Notes: a model not told the origin generated them from the sequence alone. Shown: positions 1 to 8,725, counted from the stretch's first letter. The stretch: 64,000 nucleotides of DNA from Betaproteobacteria bacterium HGW-Betaproteobacteria-3 (GCA_002842205.1 PHCI01000001.1:62001-126000); one strand, 5' to 3'. Program-made: numbers and translations.

Positions 1-30
1 GTCATGGCGGTCTTTCGGTTTGGGGCGGTG

Positions 31-876
31 TCAGACGATTTTCAGCCCGGTGAGCGCAGGATCGCCCGTCGGATAGCGCAGGCTCAACGACTGGAGGGCG
101 TCTCGCAGGACGGTTGCGATCATCAGGTTGCGGTGGGTTTTGGAATTGGCGGGCACCACGGTCCAGGGCGCGTGCGGCACGCTGGTGGCGCCCAGCAGCG
201 CTTCGTAGGCCTTCTGGTAAGCATCCCACTGCTTTCGCACCTCCAGATCGCCCATGCTGAATTTCCAGTGCTTTGCCGGGTCGTCAACGCGTTCCTGCAG
301 GCGTTCGCGCTGCTCGTCCAGGCTGATGTGGAGCATGAATTTCAGAATGATGGTGCCGGTTTCTGCCAGCATTCGCTCAAAGTCGTTGATGTGCGCATAG
401 CGCTGGGATGCCTGCCCGGGCGTGATCCAGCCGTTCACCACGGGCACCAGCACGTCTTCGTAATGGCTGCGGTTGAAAACCATGATCTCGCCCGCGGCCG
501 GCACCTGCTGGTGAATGCGCCACAGGTAATCACGCGCGCGCTCCGGCTCGGTCGGCGCTTTCCAGCCCACGGTATGCACGCCGAGGGGCGACATGCGTGA
601 AAACACCGCGCGCAACGTCCCGTCCTTGCCCGAAGTGTCCATCCCCTGCAATATCACCAGAAGCTTGAACCGCCGATCGGCGTAGAACAGGTTCTGCAGG
701 GCATCCAGCTCGATGGCAAGTGCCTCGACGGCGGCTTTGTCAGCGGCTTTGTCGTCACTGCCGAAGGGCTTGTCCGACGGATTGATCCCGTCCAGCGAAA
801 ACGGCCTGCCCTTGCCGTCCGTTGGCGGTTGGCAGGATGACAGGGTGAGCTGGCGGGCACGTTCGGATGAGGGCAT
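31..876 (-). CDS. ppk2: Polyphosphate kinase 2 family protein (PPK2)
   Basis: About 281 residues, the usual length for a one-domain PPK2. These enzymes move phosphate between polyphosphate and nucleotides. A Walker A loop (GMDTSGKD, residues 78-85) is visible, followed by a Walker B region (IMVFNRSHYED, about 131-141) and the family's Arg-rich lid segment. The frame opens further upstream at 903, but the ATG at 876 has a GAGGA ribosome site 6-7 bases ahead, while the upstream ATG has none and abuts a 22-bp palindrome. I therefore start at 876. It is transcribed away from the TRAP operon and no partner gene is in the window. Nucleotide preference (ADP or AMP) cannot be read from sequence alone. 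Confidence 0.93.
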   Translation of the reverse strand: MPSSERARQLTLSSCQPPTDGKGRPFSLDGINPSDKPFGSDDKAADKAAVEALAIELDALQNLFYADRRFKLLVILQGMDTSGKDGTLRAVFSRMSPLGVHTVGWKAPTEPERARDYLWRIHQQVPAAGEIMVFNRSHYEDVLVPVVNGWITPGQASQRYAHINDFERMLAETGTIILKFMLHISLDEQRERLQERVDDPAKHWKFSMGDLEVRKQWDAYQKAYEALLGATSVPHAPWTVVPANSKTHRNLMIATVLRDALQSLSLRYPTGDPALTGLKIV

Positions 877-905
877 GAAGGGTTCCTCGCAGACGCCAAG
901 CATCG

Positions 906-927
906 TTGACGTTTACGTAAACGTCAA
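906..927. promoter_or_regulatory. Perfect 22-bp palindrome upstream of ppk2 (LiuR-like operator)
   Basis: The left arm TTGACGTTTAC and right arm GTAAACGTCAA are exact reverse complements with no spacer. The site lies 30 bases upstream of the chosen ppk2 start, so it should overlap the promoter or leader. The core TTTACGTAAA resembles operators of the MerR-family regulator LiuR, which controls branched-chain amino acid and acyl-CoA catabolism in proteobacteria. The assignment to LiuR is from memory of the motif. The palindrome itself is certain. Confidence 0.6.
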
Positions 928-1104
928 TATTAACGGCTTTTGAGCACGGGTTGCCTGACCTGCGCGTTGTGCCGGTTGTCGCCGCTGGGCGTGTGAGCAT
1001 AATTTAGTTCACGTGTGAGATCATTTCACGGAGCATCCCGGGTAATCCCGAACGCGAAATCGCGGCGAACGTTCTATGGTGTTGCTTCTGTGCATTTCTG
1101 CAAT

Positions 1105-1119
1105 GTCCAGACTTTGGAC
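1105..1119. promoter_or_regulatory. Inverted repeat upstream of the TRAP operon
   Basis: GTCCA and TGGAC arms are separated by 5 bases, 41 bases upstream of the first TRAP gene. This is a plausible repressor or activator site for the transporter operon, but 5-bp arms can arise by chance. The surrounding gap (928-1160) shows no coding frame I can support and no convincing sigma-70 promoter. Confidence 0.25.
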
Positions 1120-1160
1120 CCTCGAATTACCCCCCGCCCTACAACGAAGGAGACGACGAT

Positions 1161-2321
1161 ATGACAGACCGCACTCTCACCGACGCCACACCCACGAGCG
1201 AGGTCAAGCCCGCCCGGCGCCGTTTCCTCGGTGCCGCAGCCACGGGCTTGGCCGGCGCTGCCGCCATGTCGGCCCCGATGATTTCGGTGGCCCAATCCCC
1301 GGTCGTTCTCAAGATGCAGGGTGCATGGGGCGCCAAGGACATCTTCAACGAGATGGCCGAGGAATACGTCAAGCGCGTCAATGAAATGTCCGGCGGGCGC
1401 CTGCGCATCGACTATCTGGTGGCTGGCGCGGTGGTCAAGCCCTTTGAGGTGACCGATGCCGTGAACAAGGGGGTGCTCGATGCCGGGCACACCGTGCCGG
1501 TGTACTGGTATGGCAAGAGCAAGGTGGCGTCGCTGTTTGGCTCCGGCCCGATCAATGGCTGCGATGCACCGCAGACGCTGGCCTGGATCTACCGTGGCGG
1601 TGGCCTTGAGATGTACAACGAACTGCTCAAGAAGATCAACCTGGACTTGGTCGGCTACTTCGCGATGCCCATGCCCACGCAGCCATTGGGCTGGTTCAAG
1701 AAGCCGGTCAAAAGCGCCGACGACATGAAGGGCCTGAAATACCGCACCGTGGGTCTGGCCGCTGACCTGATGCAGGAAATGGGCCTGAAGGTCACGCAAT
1801 TGCCTGGCGGCGAAATCGTACCGGCCATGGACCGCGGTGTGATCGAGGCCTTCGAGTTCAACAACCCGACGTCAGACCGCCGCTTCGGTGCGCAGGACGT
1901 GGCCAAGAACTACATGATGGGCAGCTTCCACCAGGCCATGGAGTTCTTTGAGATTGTGTTCAATCGCAAGAAGCACGACGCCCTGCCCAAAGACCTGCAA
2001 GCCATCCTGCGCTATTCGGCCGAGGCGGCCACGGCGTCCAATTACTGGACCGCCATGGACAACTACTCGCGCGACCTGGACGACCTGATCAACAAGGACA
2101 AGGTCAACGTCATCCGCACGCCCAAGTCCATCTTCGAGGCCCAGCTCAAGGCCTGGGACGTGTTGACCAAGAAGCTGTCGGATGAGGATCCCTTCTTCAA
2201 GCGCGTGGTGGACAGCCAGCGTGCCTGGTCCAAGCGCGTCGGCCGTTACCACTTCCTCAATGACGCCGAATACCGGATGGGGTATGAGCACATTCATGGC
2301 AAGATTCCGGGCATGGCCTGA
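1161..2321 (+). CDS. TRAP transporter substrate-binding protein, DctP/TakP type
   Basis: 386-residue periplasmic solute receptor of a tripartite ATP-independent transporter. The N-terminus has a twin-arginine signal (RRRFLG, residues 19-24) and an Ala-rich hydrophobic stretch, with likely cleavage near residue 44, so export by Tat is expected. The segment with GLKYRT and PGGEIVPAMDRG matches receptors that bind 2-oxo acids, mannitol or chloroaromatic acids (TakP/FcbT1 group), and the Arg in GLKYRT is the usual carboxylate ligand. AAGGAG lies 8 bases before the ATG. It is first in an operon with the two membrane subunits and an amidase, which suggests an organic acid or an amide-derived acid as ligand. 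The substrate is unknown. Confidence 0.93.
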   Translation: MTDRTLTDATPTSEVKPARRRFLGAAATGLAGAAAMSAPMISVAQSPVVLKMQGAWGAKDIFNEMAEEYVKRVNEMSGGRLRIDYLVAGAVVKPFEVTDAVNKGVLDAGHTVPVYWYGKSKVASLFGSGPINGCDAPQTLAWIYRGGGLEMYNELLKKINLDLVGYFAMPMPTQPLGWFKKPVKSADDMKGLKYRTVGLAADLMQEMGLKVTQLPGGEIVPAMDRGVIEAFEFNNPTSDRRFGAQDVAKNYMMGSFHQAMEFFEIVFNRKKHDALPKDLQAILRYSAEAATASNYWTAMDNYSRDLDDLINKDKVNVIRTPKSIFEAQLKAWDVLTKKLSDEDPFFKRVVDSQRAWSKRVGRYHFLNDAEYRMGYEHIHGKIPGMA

Positions 2322-2350
2322 CGCTTGCTGAGTGCTGCTCCAGCAGTCAA

Positions 2351-2377
2351 GGGAGGCCAAGGGCCTCCCTTATTTTT
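2351..2377 (+). terminator. Hairpin with T-rich tail between receptor and permease genes
   Basis: GGGAGGCC (2351-2358) pairs exactly with GGCCTCCC (2362-2369) and is followed by TTATTTTT. This is a classic intrinsic terminator placed inside the operon, just before the DctQ ribosome site. It would let the receptor be made in excess over the membrane subunits, as is common for solute-receptor operons. Confidence 0.8.
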
Positions 2378-2391
2378 GAGGAATTCATGCA

Positions 2392-2976
2392 ATGATCCGC
2401 ACTGTTATCCACGCCATCGACATGCTGAGCAAGTCGGTGGGCCATGCCTTTGCATGGTGCATTGTGATTCTCACGCTGGGCGTGAGTTATGAGGTCTTCG
2501 TGCGCTACGTGCTGCGAGACCCGACCAGCTGGGCTTTTGACTTCAGCTACATCCTTTACGGGGCCCTGTTTCTGATGTCGGGGGCCTACACACTGTCGCG
2601 GGGTGGCCATGTGCGGGCTGATATTTTTTACCGGCGATGGAAGCCTCGCAACCAGGCGCGGCTGGAGATCCTGCTTTACGTGCTGTTTTATTTCCCCGGG
2701 GTACTCGCCCTGGTGATCTCGGGTTGGGGCTATGGCCACGAGGCGTATGCCATCAAGGAGGTCAGCGTGAACAGCCCGGCCGGCGTGCCGATCTGGCCGC
2801 TCAAGATGTTGATCCCGGCAGCGGGTGTGTTGTTGACGCTGCAAGGCATCGCTGAAGTGCTGCGCGCCGTGCTGTGCCTCCAAGAGGGTCAATGGCCCGC
2901 CAGGATGCATGACGTTGAGGAACTGGAGGCGCAACTCCAGCACGCTGCTGCCGATGCAGCCGGAGCCAAACCATGA
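2392..2976 (+). CDS. TRAP transporter small permease subunit (DctQ)
   Basis: 194 residues with four hydrophobic segments, the normal build of DctQ, which pairs with DctM in the inner membrane. The W-FDFSYILYGALFLMSGAY region is typical. The start is supported by GAGGA (2378-2382) 9 bases before the ATG. The preceding terminator hairpin separates it from the receptor gene. Its stop overlaps the DctM start by 4 bases (ATGA), which implies translational coupling. The C-terminal tail (about 155-194) is charged and probably cytoplasmic. Confidence 0.92.
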   Translation: MIRTVIHAIDMLSKSVGHAFAWCIVILTLGVSYEVFVRYVLRDPTSWAFDFSYILYGALFLMSGAYTLSRGGHVRADIFYRRWKPRNQARLEILLYVLFYFPGVLALVISGWGYGHEAYAIKEVSVNSPAGVPIWPLKMLIPAAGVLLTLQGIAEVLRAVLCLQEGQWPARMHDVEELEAQLQHAAADAAGAKP

Positions 2977-4319
2977 GCAACCCGCAACTCGCCCTGTTGA
3001 TGTTGGGGCTGTTCATCTTCATCATCATGCTGGGGTTCCCCATTGCCTTCACGTTGATGGCGATGGGCGTGGGCTTCGGTTTCTACGCCTACTTTACGCC
3101 CGACCAGACTTTTTTTGACAACCGCGTTTTCTACCTCTTCACGCAGAACACCTTCAGCGTGATGAACAGTGACATCCTGGTGGCGATCCCGCTGTTCCTG
3201 TTCATGGGCTACATGATCGAGCGGTCCAACATTCTGGACCGGCTGTTTCTGAGCCTGCAGATTGCATTCCGGCGCGTGCCAGGCGCGATGGCCATCGCCG
3301 CGCTCGTGACGTGCGCCCTGTTTGCGACGGCCACCGGCATTGTGGGCGCCGTGGTGACGCTGATGGGTCTGCTGGCGTTTCCGGCGATGTTGAAAGCACG
3401 CTACGACCAGAGCATCTCGGCCGGTGTGATCTGTGCCGGCGGTACGTTGGGCATTCTGATCCCGCCGTCGATCATGCTGATCGTTTACGGCGCCACGGCG
3501 GGGGTCTCGGTGGTCAAGCTCTATGCGGCCGCGCTGATCCCCGGTTTTCTGCTGGCCGGGCTGTACATGGCGTACGTGGTCATTCGTGCCGTGATCAATC
3601 CCAACCTGATGCCGCGTCTGCCCAAGGACCAGGACGTCATGCCGTTCTTCGCCGTTGTGCTGCTACTGCTGAAGGCGTTCCTGCCGCTGGCAGCACTGAT
3701 CATGTCGGTGCTCGGCGCCATCCTGTTCGGTCTGGCGACGCCCAGCGAGGCTGCCGCCATTGGGGCATTGGGCTCGGTCTTGCTGGCGTTTGCCTACCGT
3801 GCCATGTCCTGGGGCAAATTGCGTGAGGCCGTGTACCTCACGGCACGCACCTCCGCCATGGTCTGCTACCTGTTTGTGGGTTCGTGGCTGTTCTCGTCGA
3901 TCTTCAGCTACCTCGGAGGAGAGGCGCTGATCAAGGAGTTCGTCCTGGGTCTGAACCTGAACACGGTGACTTTCCTGCTGCTGACCCAACTGATCATCTT
4001 CCTGCTGGGCTGGCCGCTGGAATGGAGCGAGATCATCATCATCTTCGTGCCGATCTTCCTGCCGCTGCTGGAGCACTTCAACGTGGACCCGATCTTCTTC
4101 GGCATCCTGATCGCTCTGAACCTGCAGACCTCGTTCCTGACGCCGCCCATGGCCATGTCGGCCTACTACCTGAAAGGCGTCGCGCCCAAACAGGTTTTGT
4201 TGGGCACCATCTTCAAGGGATGTCTGCCGTTTGTGTCCATGGTGTTCGTGGCCATGGCCTTGATGTACATCTTCCCTGCGCTGGTGAGCTGGCTGCCCGG
4301 CGTCCTGTATGGGCGTTGA
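2973..4319 (+). CDS. TRAP transporter large permease subunit (DctM)
   Basis: 448 residues, almost entirely hydrophobic, with about a dozen membrane helices. It shows family signatures such as the GGTLGILIPPSIMLIVYG loop and the C-terminal LNLQTSFLTPPMAMSAYYLKG. This subunit carries the ion-coupled transport path, normally driven by sodium. It is translationally coupled to DctQ by a 4-base overlap and overlaps the downstream amidase start by 11 bases. All three TRAP parts are intact, so the transporter should be functional. Confidence 0.95.
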   Translation: MSNPQLALLMLGLFIFIIMLGFPIAFTLMAMGVGFGFYAYFTPDQTFFDNRVFYLFTQNTFSVMNSDILVAIPLFLFMGYMIERSNILDRLFLSLQIAFRRVPGAMAIAALVTCALFATATGIVGAVVTLMGLLAFPAMLKARYDQSISAGVICAGGTLGILIPPSIMLIVYGATAGVSVVKLYAAALIPGFLLAGLYMAYVVIRAVINPNLMPRLPKDQDVMPFFAVVLLLLKAFLPLAALIMSVLGAILFGLATPSEAAAIGALGSVLLAFAYRAMSWGKLREAVYLTARTSAMVCYLFVGSWLFSSIFSYLGGEALIKEFVLGLNLNTVTFLLLTQLIIFLLGWPLEWSEIIIIFVPIFLPLLEHFNVDPIFFGILIALNLQTSFLTPPMAMSAYYLKGVAPKQVLLGTIFKGCLPFVSMVFVAMALMYIFPALVSWLPGVLYGR

Positions 4320-5673
4320 TGCCGTGACACCCGATCCCTCTTCGCTGGCGGGTTTGGGGGCGGTGGACGCGCGCACGCGCCTGTCGGGCGGCGCGCTGTC
4401 CGCGGTCGACTACGCCAGGGCGCTGCTCGAACGGGTGGACGCGGTCGAGCCACAGGTTCAGGCCTGGGTGCATCTGGACCGCCCGCATTTCCTGGCGCAG
4501 GCACAAGCCGCCGACGAAGCCCATGCCGCTGGCGTGGCCGATGGCCCCCTGTTCGGGTTGCCGGTGGGCGTCAAGGACATCATCGACACCGCCGACTTGC
4601 CCACCGAAGACGGCACCGTGCTGCATGCCGGCCGCACACCCCGCGAGGACGCTGCCGTGGTGCGGCGCCTGCGCGCGGCCGGGGGGCTGGTCATGGGCAA
4701 GACCGTGACCACCGAACTGGCCACTTACGCGCCGGGTCCGACCCGCAATCCGCATCATGCGGCGCACACCCCGGGGGGCTCTTCCAGCGGCTCGGCGGCT
4801 GCGGTGGCGGCGGGCATGGTGCCGCTGGCCATCGGCACGCAAACCAACGGGTCGGTCATCCGGCCGGCTTCGTTTTGTGGGGTGTACGGTTTCAAGCCCA
4901 GTACGGGCCTGATCCCCCGCACCGGCATCCTGACGCAGTCGCCGCCACTGGACGCGGTGGGTGTCTTTGGACGCACTTTGGACGACGTGGCCCTGTTGGC
5001 CGAGGTGCTGGCCGGCCATGACCCGCAAGACCCGTCAACGCGGCCTCGCGGCGCGCCCCCGTTGACCCGCATGGCCGCGACGGATGCCGTGCTGCCTCCG
5101 ACGCTGGCCTGGGTGCCCACGCCATTCTGGGGGCAGGTGGCACCCGATGCGCAGGCTGCTTTTGGCGAGCTGGTGGAATTGCTGGCAGGCCGGATCGCGC
5201 CATTTGAACTGCCCGCCAGCGCGGCCGATGCCATCGTCTGGCACAAGACCGTGATGGAGGCCGATCTGGCGGGCTCCTTTGAAGTGGAATACGAGCGCGG
5301 TCGCGACCAGCTTTCGGCGTCGCTGCGCGGGCAAATCGAAAGAGGTCAGGCGGTCACTGCCGTGGCCTACCGCCAGGCGCTGGCCCGGGTGCCCGTGCTG
5401 CTGGAAAGTCTGGCGACCCTGTTCGACCATGTTGACGCGATCGTGACGCCAGCCACGCTGGGCACCGCGCCCGAGGGTCTGGCCGCGACCGGAGACCCCT
5501 TGATGTGCACGCTGTGGACCTTTCTGGGCATGCCTTGCCTGAGCTTGCCACTGTTGCACGGCGAGAACGGACTGCCGATTGGCGTACAACTGGTAGGTCA
5601 ACGGGGCGATGACGCCAGGCTGCTGCGCACGGCGCGCTGGCTGGTGCGCACTGTTCACGAAGCGACCCAGTGA
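4309..5673 (+). CDS. Amidase signature family hydrolase, TRAP-linked
   Basis: 454 residues, amidase signature family. The Ser-cisSer-Lys triad is visible: Lys89 (VGVKDII), the cis Ser near 160 (PGGSSSGSAAAVA) and the nucleophile Ser182 (TNGSVIRP). The gene starts inside the end of dctM, so it belongs to the TRAP operon. It may release an acid taken up by the transporter or work on the imported ligand, which is an inference from position. Family members range from aliphatic amidases to GatA, but GatB and GatC are absent here and the sequence does not look like GatA. Substrate unknown. Confidence 0.88.
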   Translation: MGVDAVTPDPSSLAGLGAVDARTRLSGGALSAVDYARALLERVDAVEPQVQAWVHLDRPHFLAQAQAADEAHAAGVADGPLFGLPVGVKDIIDTADLPTEDGTVLHAGRTPREDAAVVRRLRAAGGLVMGKTVTTELATYAPGPTRNPHHAAHTPGGSSSGSAAAVAAGMVPLAIGTQTNGSVIRPASFCGVYGFKPSTGLIPRTGILTQSPPLDAVGVFGRTLDDVALLAEVLAGHDPQDPSTRPRGAPPLTRMAATDAVLPPTLAWVPTPFWGQVAPDAQAAFGELVELLAGRIAPFELPASAADAIVWHKTVMEADLAGSFEVEYERGRDQLSASLRGQIERGQAVTAVAYRQALARVPVLLESLATLFDHVDAIVTPATLGTAPEGLAATGDPLMCTLWTFLGMPCLSLPLLHGENGLPIGVQLVGQRGDDARLLRTARWLVRTVHEATQ

Positions 5674-5737
5674 ATACAACCCTGCGAAGAAGGTCTGACC
5701 ACGACGACCGTCTGGAGCCGACGCTTAGGAGAATCTC

Positions 5738-5899
5738 ATGAAACTGTTGTTTGGACTGATGGGTGCCGTGCTGATGATCGCTTTTCTCGCGAGCTTCATC
5801 ATCAAGGTCAAAGAGCCCGCGATGATCGCGGTTGCACTGATTGGCGTGGTCATGATGGTGGTCGACCTGTGGCACGCCCGCGACGAGGCCGACACCTGA
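5738..5899 (+). CDS. Small two-helix membrane protein, unknown function
   Basis: A 53-residue frame starting MKLLFGLMGAVLM and ending ARDEADT. AGGAGA lies 6 bases before the ATG. It consists of two hydrophobic stretches (about 3-22 and 28-44) split by a KVKEP turn, with an acidic C-terminus, so it is probably a helical hairpin in the inner membrane. It lies alone between the amidase and the MBL-rhodanese gene, all on the same strand. I do not recognise a function. The ribosome site and clean hydrophobic pattern make it more likely real than chance. Confidence 0.6.
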   Translation: MKLLFGLMGAVLMIAFLASFIIKVKEPAMIAVALIGVVMMVVDLWHARDEADT

Positions 5900-6073
5900 G
5901 CGTCACCTGAAGGTTGGGCCCACCCGTCGGCGACGTGGCCCCGGGAATTGGCGCGGTCAATCTGCGGGGTCAGCCCGCAGCAGGGCAAGGCCTTGTGCGC
6001 AGCAGACGGGTTCGTGTGGAGGGACAATGGGGTGGTCGGCGGATGCCCCGCCGGATCGCATGAGGAGCGCGCC

Positions 6074-7210
6074 ATGAACCCCATCCAGTTGTTTGATCCC
6101 GCCTCGAGCACGTACACCTACGTGCTGTTCGACGCCGCCAGCCGCGAGGCACTCATCATCGACCCCGTGGACACGCAGGTGGACCGCGACCTGGCCATTC
6201 TTCGCGAATACGGGCTGCGCCTCATCTGGGCCGTGGAGACCCACGCCCATGCCGACCACATCACCAGCGCCGGCTTGCTGGCCGAACATGCCGGTGCCCG
6301 CACCGCCGCGCCCGAAGGCTGTGGCATCGGTACGGCGGCCGTCCAGCTCACCCACGGCGACAGGCTGCCCTTTGGCGCCGAATCGGTGACAGCCCTGCAC
6401 ACACCTGGTCATACGGCAGGCAGCATGAGCTATGTCTGGACCAGTGGGAACGATCGTCACGTATTTACGGGTGACACCCTGCTGATCAACGGTTGCGGCC
6501 GCACGGATTTCCAGTCCGGCAGCGCCCAGGCCCTGTACCGCAGCCTGACCGAGGTGCTGTTTGCCCTGCCGGGCGACACGCTGGTGTGGCCCGGGCACGA
6601 CTACCACGGCCGGACCCACTCGACCATCGGTGCCGAAAAGGCAGGCAATGCGCGCGTGGCGGGCAAGACCATGGAGGAATTCGTGACCCTCATGGACGGG
6701 CTGCAGTTGCCCAAGCCACGCCGCATCGACGAGGCCGTGCCGGCCAATCTGGCCTCGGGTCTGCGGCACGACGCCGGTGCCGCGGGTCTGCCGCAGCCGA
6801 TGCATGAACCGCGATCCGCCGAAGGCTACGCGGGCGATGTCACGCCCGAACTGGCCTTCGACTGGTGGCAGACGGGCAAGGCGGTCCTGATTGACGTGCG
6901 CACCGACGCCGAGCGCGAATGGGTCGGTCTGGTCCCCGGTGCCGTGCCGCTGGCATGGAAGCAGTGGCCCGGCATGGCCGTCAATCCGGCTTTTGATGCC
7001 GCCTTGAAAGCGGCCGTCCCGGCCGGGAAGGTGGCGCTCATGCTGTGCCGCAGCGGGGTTCGTTCGATCGCGGCCGCGCGCCGCGCGACCGAACTGGGCG
7101 TCGAGGCCTACAACATTCTTGAGGGCTTTGAGGGCGATCCGGATGACCAGGCCCACCGGGGCCGCAAGGGCGGCTGGCGGTTTCGCGGCCTGCCCTGGCG
7201 CCAGGGCTGA
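6074..7210 (+). CDS. MBL-fold persulfide dioxygenase-like protein fused to rhodanese
   Basis: 378 residues from the ATG preceded by GAGGAG. Residues 1-240 are a metallo-beta-lactamase fold of the ETHE1/Blh type: THAHADH (His57, His59, Asp61, His62), His113, Asp134 and WPGHDYHG (His175) form the iron site. Residues about 255-370 are a rhodanese domain with the catalytic Cys325 in CRSGVRS. Such fusions oxidise glutathione persulfide and pass sulfur to or from the rhodanese Cys during sulfide detoxification. An upstream extension of the open frame lacks a ribosome site and was not used. It precedes the autoinducer synthase gene but is probably a separate unit, given the 235-base gap. Confidence 0.88.
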   Translation: MNPIQLFDPASSTYTYVLFDAASREALIIDPVDTQVDRDLAILREYGLRLIWAVETHAHADHITSAGLLAEHAGARTAAPEGCGIGTAAVQLTHGDRLPFGAESVTALHTPGHTAGSMSYVWTSGNDRHVFTGDTLLINGCGRTDFQSGSAQALYRSLTEVLFALPGDTLVWPGHDYHGRTHSTIGAEKAGNARVAGKTMEEFVTLMDGLQLPKPRRIDEAVPANLASGLRHDAGAAGLPQPMHEPRSAEGYAGDVTPELAFDWWQTGKAVLIDVRTDAEREWVGLVPGAVPLAWKQWPGMAVNPAFDAALKAAVPAGKVALMLCRSGVRSIAAARRATELGVEAYNILEGFEGDPDDQAHRGRKGGWRFRGLPWRQG

Positions 7211-7361
7211 GGGCGGCCGCATTGCCGAGTCGCGCAGCACGCTCGCGGGGCGGTCCAAAATCCGTCCAAGGGCGGGGTGTCAGTCGAAAGCATGTAAATT
7301 TTTCACAAAAACAAGGGTTCGGCGCAGCTTGACAAAGAATCTGCAATTATTTTTGGGTTAC

Positions 7362-7381
7362 CCCTGTCAATGTTGACAGGG
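7362..7381. promoter_or_regulatory. Lux-box-like 20-bp palindrome upstream of cqsA
   Basis: CCCTGTCAA and TTGACAGGG flank a 2-base centre as a perfect inverted repeat. The core has the CT-N12-AG layout of LuxR-type operators. It ends 64 bases before the cqsA start. No T-run follows, so it is not a terminator. The right arm contains TTGACA, which could double as a -35 box, but no good -10 lies 17 bases beyond. A close relative sits at 11154-11173, at the 5' end of the luxR gene. Confidence 0.6.
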
Positions 7382-7445
7382 TGCGGCACCCACAAGTGTT
7401 GTTTTGGAATTTCAATGGAGCCGCCGCTTCCCATCAGGTGCCTTC

Positions 7446-8705
7446 ATGACCGTCCTCGAAACCGCCGAACAGTCCAACCCCCAAGCCACCCGAGGTGCCG
7501 ACCGTCGGCCCGACCCACCCCTGACGCCGCATCTGGCCCAGCGCATCGCCCGCGACTTCACGCCGCGCTGGAATGAAACATGGGGTGGCACCTGCATGCT
7601 GCACGGCCAGCCGCCGGGGCCCAATGCGGTGCGCCTCGATGGCAACGACTACCTCGGGCTGACCGGCCACCCCGCCATCGTCGCGGCACAGGTGGCGGCC
7701 CTGCGCCAGGACAGCAACTTCGTGATCCAGTCGGGTGCTTTTCTGCAGTCCAGTCACCCGGCCCACGCGCTGGAGCTTTCGTTGGCCCACTGGCTGGGCA
7801 AGGAAGACGGGTTCATCTGCCAGTCCGGTTATGCCGCCAACACCGGCCTGATCCAGGCCATCGCCGACGCCCAAACCCCGGTGTACGTGGACGCCCTGGC
7901 CCACACTTCGCTGTGGGAGGGCGTGCATGCAGCGCGCGCCACGGGCCACCCGTTCCGGCACAACGACCCCGCGCACCTGGACCGCGCCCTCGCGCGCCAC
8001 GGCCCGGGGCTGGTGATCGTGGACTCGGTGTACAGCACCACGGGCGCCTTGTGTCCGCTGCAAGACATGGTGGAGGTGGTGGAGCGGCACGGCGCCATGC
8101 TCCTGGTGGACGAATCGCATTCGCTGGGCACGCACGGGCCGACCGGCGCCGGGCTGTGCGCCGCGCTCGGGCTGACGCACCGCGTGCACTTCATCACCGC
8201 CAGCCTGGCCAAGGCCTTTGCCGGGCGTGCTGGCTTCTTCACGATGCCGGCCGCCCTGCGCTATTACATCCTGTCCGAGAGCTTTCCGAACATCTTCAGC
8301 TCCTGCCTGCTGCCGCACGAGATCGCCGGACTGGCCGCGACGCTCCAGGTGATTCAGGGCCTGGACGATGCGCGCGCGCGCCTGCACGCCCACACCGCCC
8401 GGCTGCGCACCAGCCTGACGGCCATGGGCTACCCGATTCATCAGGGGACCGAGCAGATCATCGCGCTGGAAGCCGGCCCGGAGCCGGACACGATGGTGTT
8501 GCGCGACCGACTGGAGGCGCAGGGCGTGTTCGGTGCCGTGTTCTGCGCGCCGGCCACCAGCCGCAACCGCTCGCTGGTGCGGCTCACGCTCAGCGCCGCG
8601 CTGACCGAGGCTGAACTGGCGCATGTCGAAGAGGCCGCACGCGCCGTGGCGCCGCTCGTGAAGCCCTGGGACTGGCCGATCGCCCGCCGTCGGCACGGGG
8701 AATAG
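7446..8705 (+). CDS. cqsA: CqsA/LqsA-type alpha-hydroxyketone autoinducer synthase
   Basis: 419 residues, a PLP enzyme of the alpha-oxoamine synthase family. It is closer to Vibrio CqsA than to BioF or KBL: shared stretches include HTSLWEGVHAA, GPGLVIVDSVYSTTG, LLVDESHSLGTHGPTGAG, HFITASLAKAFA and FGAVFCAPATSRNRSLVRL. PLP Lys is Lys256, and Asp222 and His225 hold the cofactor. Family members join an acyl-CoA to SAM or an amino acid to give 3-hydroxyketone or aminoketone signals (CAI-1, LAI-1). The ATG at 7446 with AGGTG upstream is preferred over a TTG at 7404. It is followed convergently by a CqsS-like kinase and a response regulator, and preceded by a lux-box-like palindrome. The acyl chain made is unknown. 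Confidence 0.88.
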   Translation: MTVLETAEQSNPQATRGADRRPDPPLTPHLAQRIARDFTPRWNETWGGTCMLHGQPPGPNAVRLDGNDYLGLTGHPAIVAAQVAALRQDSNFVIQSGAFLQSSHPAHALELSLAHWLGKEDGFICQSGYAANTGLIQAIADAQTPVYVDALAHTSLWEGVHAARATGHPFRHNDPAHLDRALARHGPGLVIVDSVYSTTGALCPLQDMVEVVERHGAMLLVDESHSLGTHGPTGAGLCAALGLTHRVHFITASLAKAFAGRAGFFTMPAALRYYILSESFPNIFSSCLLPHEIAGLAATLQVIQGLDDARARLHAHTARLRTSLTAMGYPIHQGTEQIIALEAGPEPDTMVLRDRLEAQGVFGAVFCAPATSRNRSLVRLTLSAALTEAELAHVEEAARAVAPLVKPWDWPIARRRHGE

Positions 8706-8725
8706 CACCGCCCGCCGCGCCAGGA

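Noticed and set aside
7362-7381. Reading the cqsA upstream palindrome as a transcription terminator
   Set aside because: No T-run follows on either strand within a few bases, and the CT-N12-AG spacing fits an operator better.
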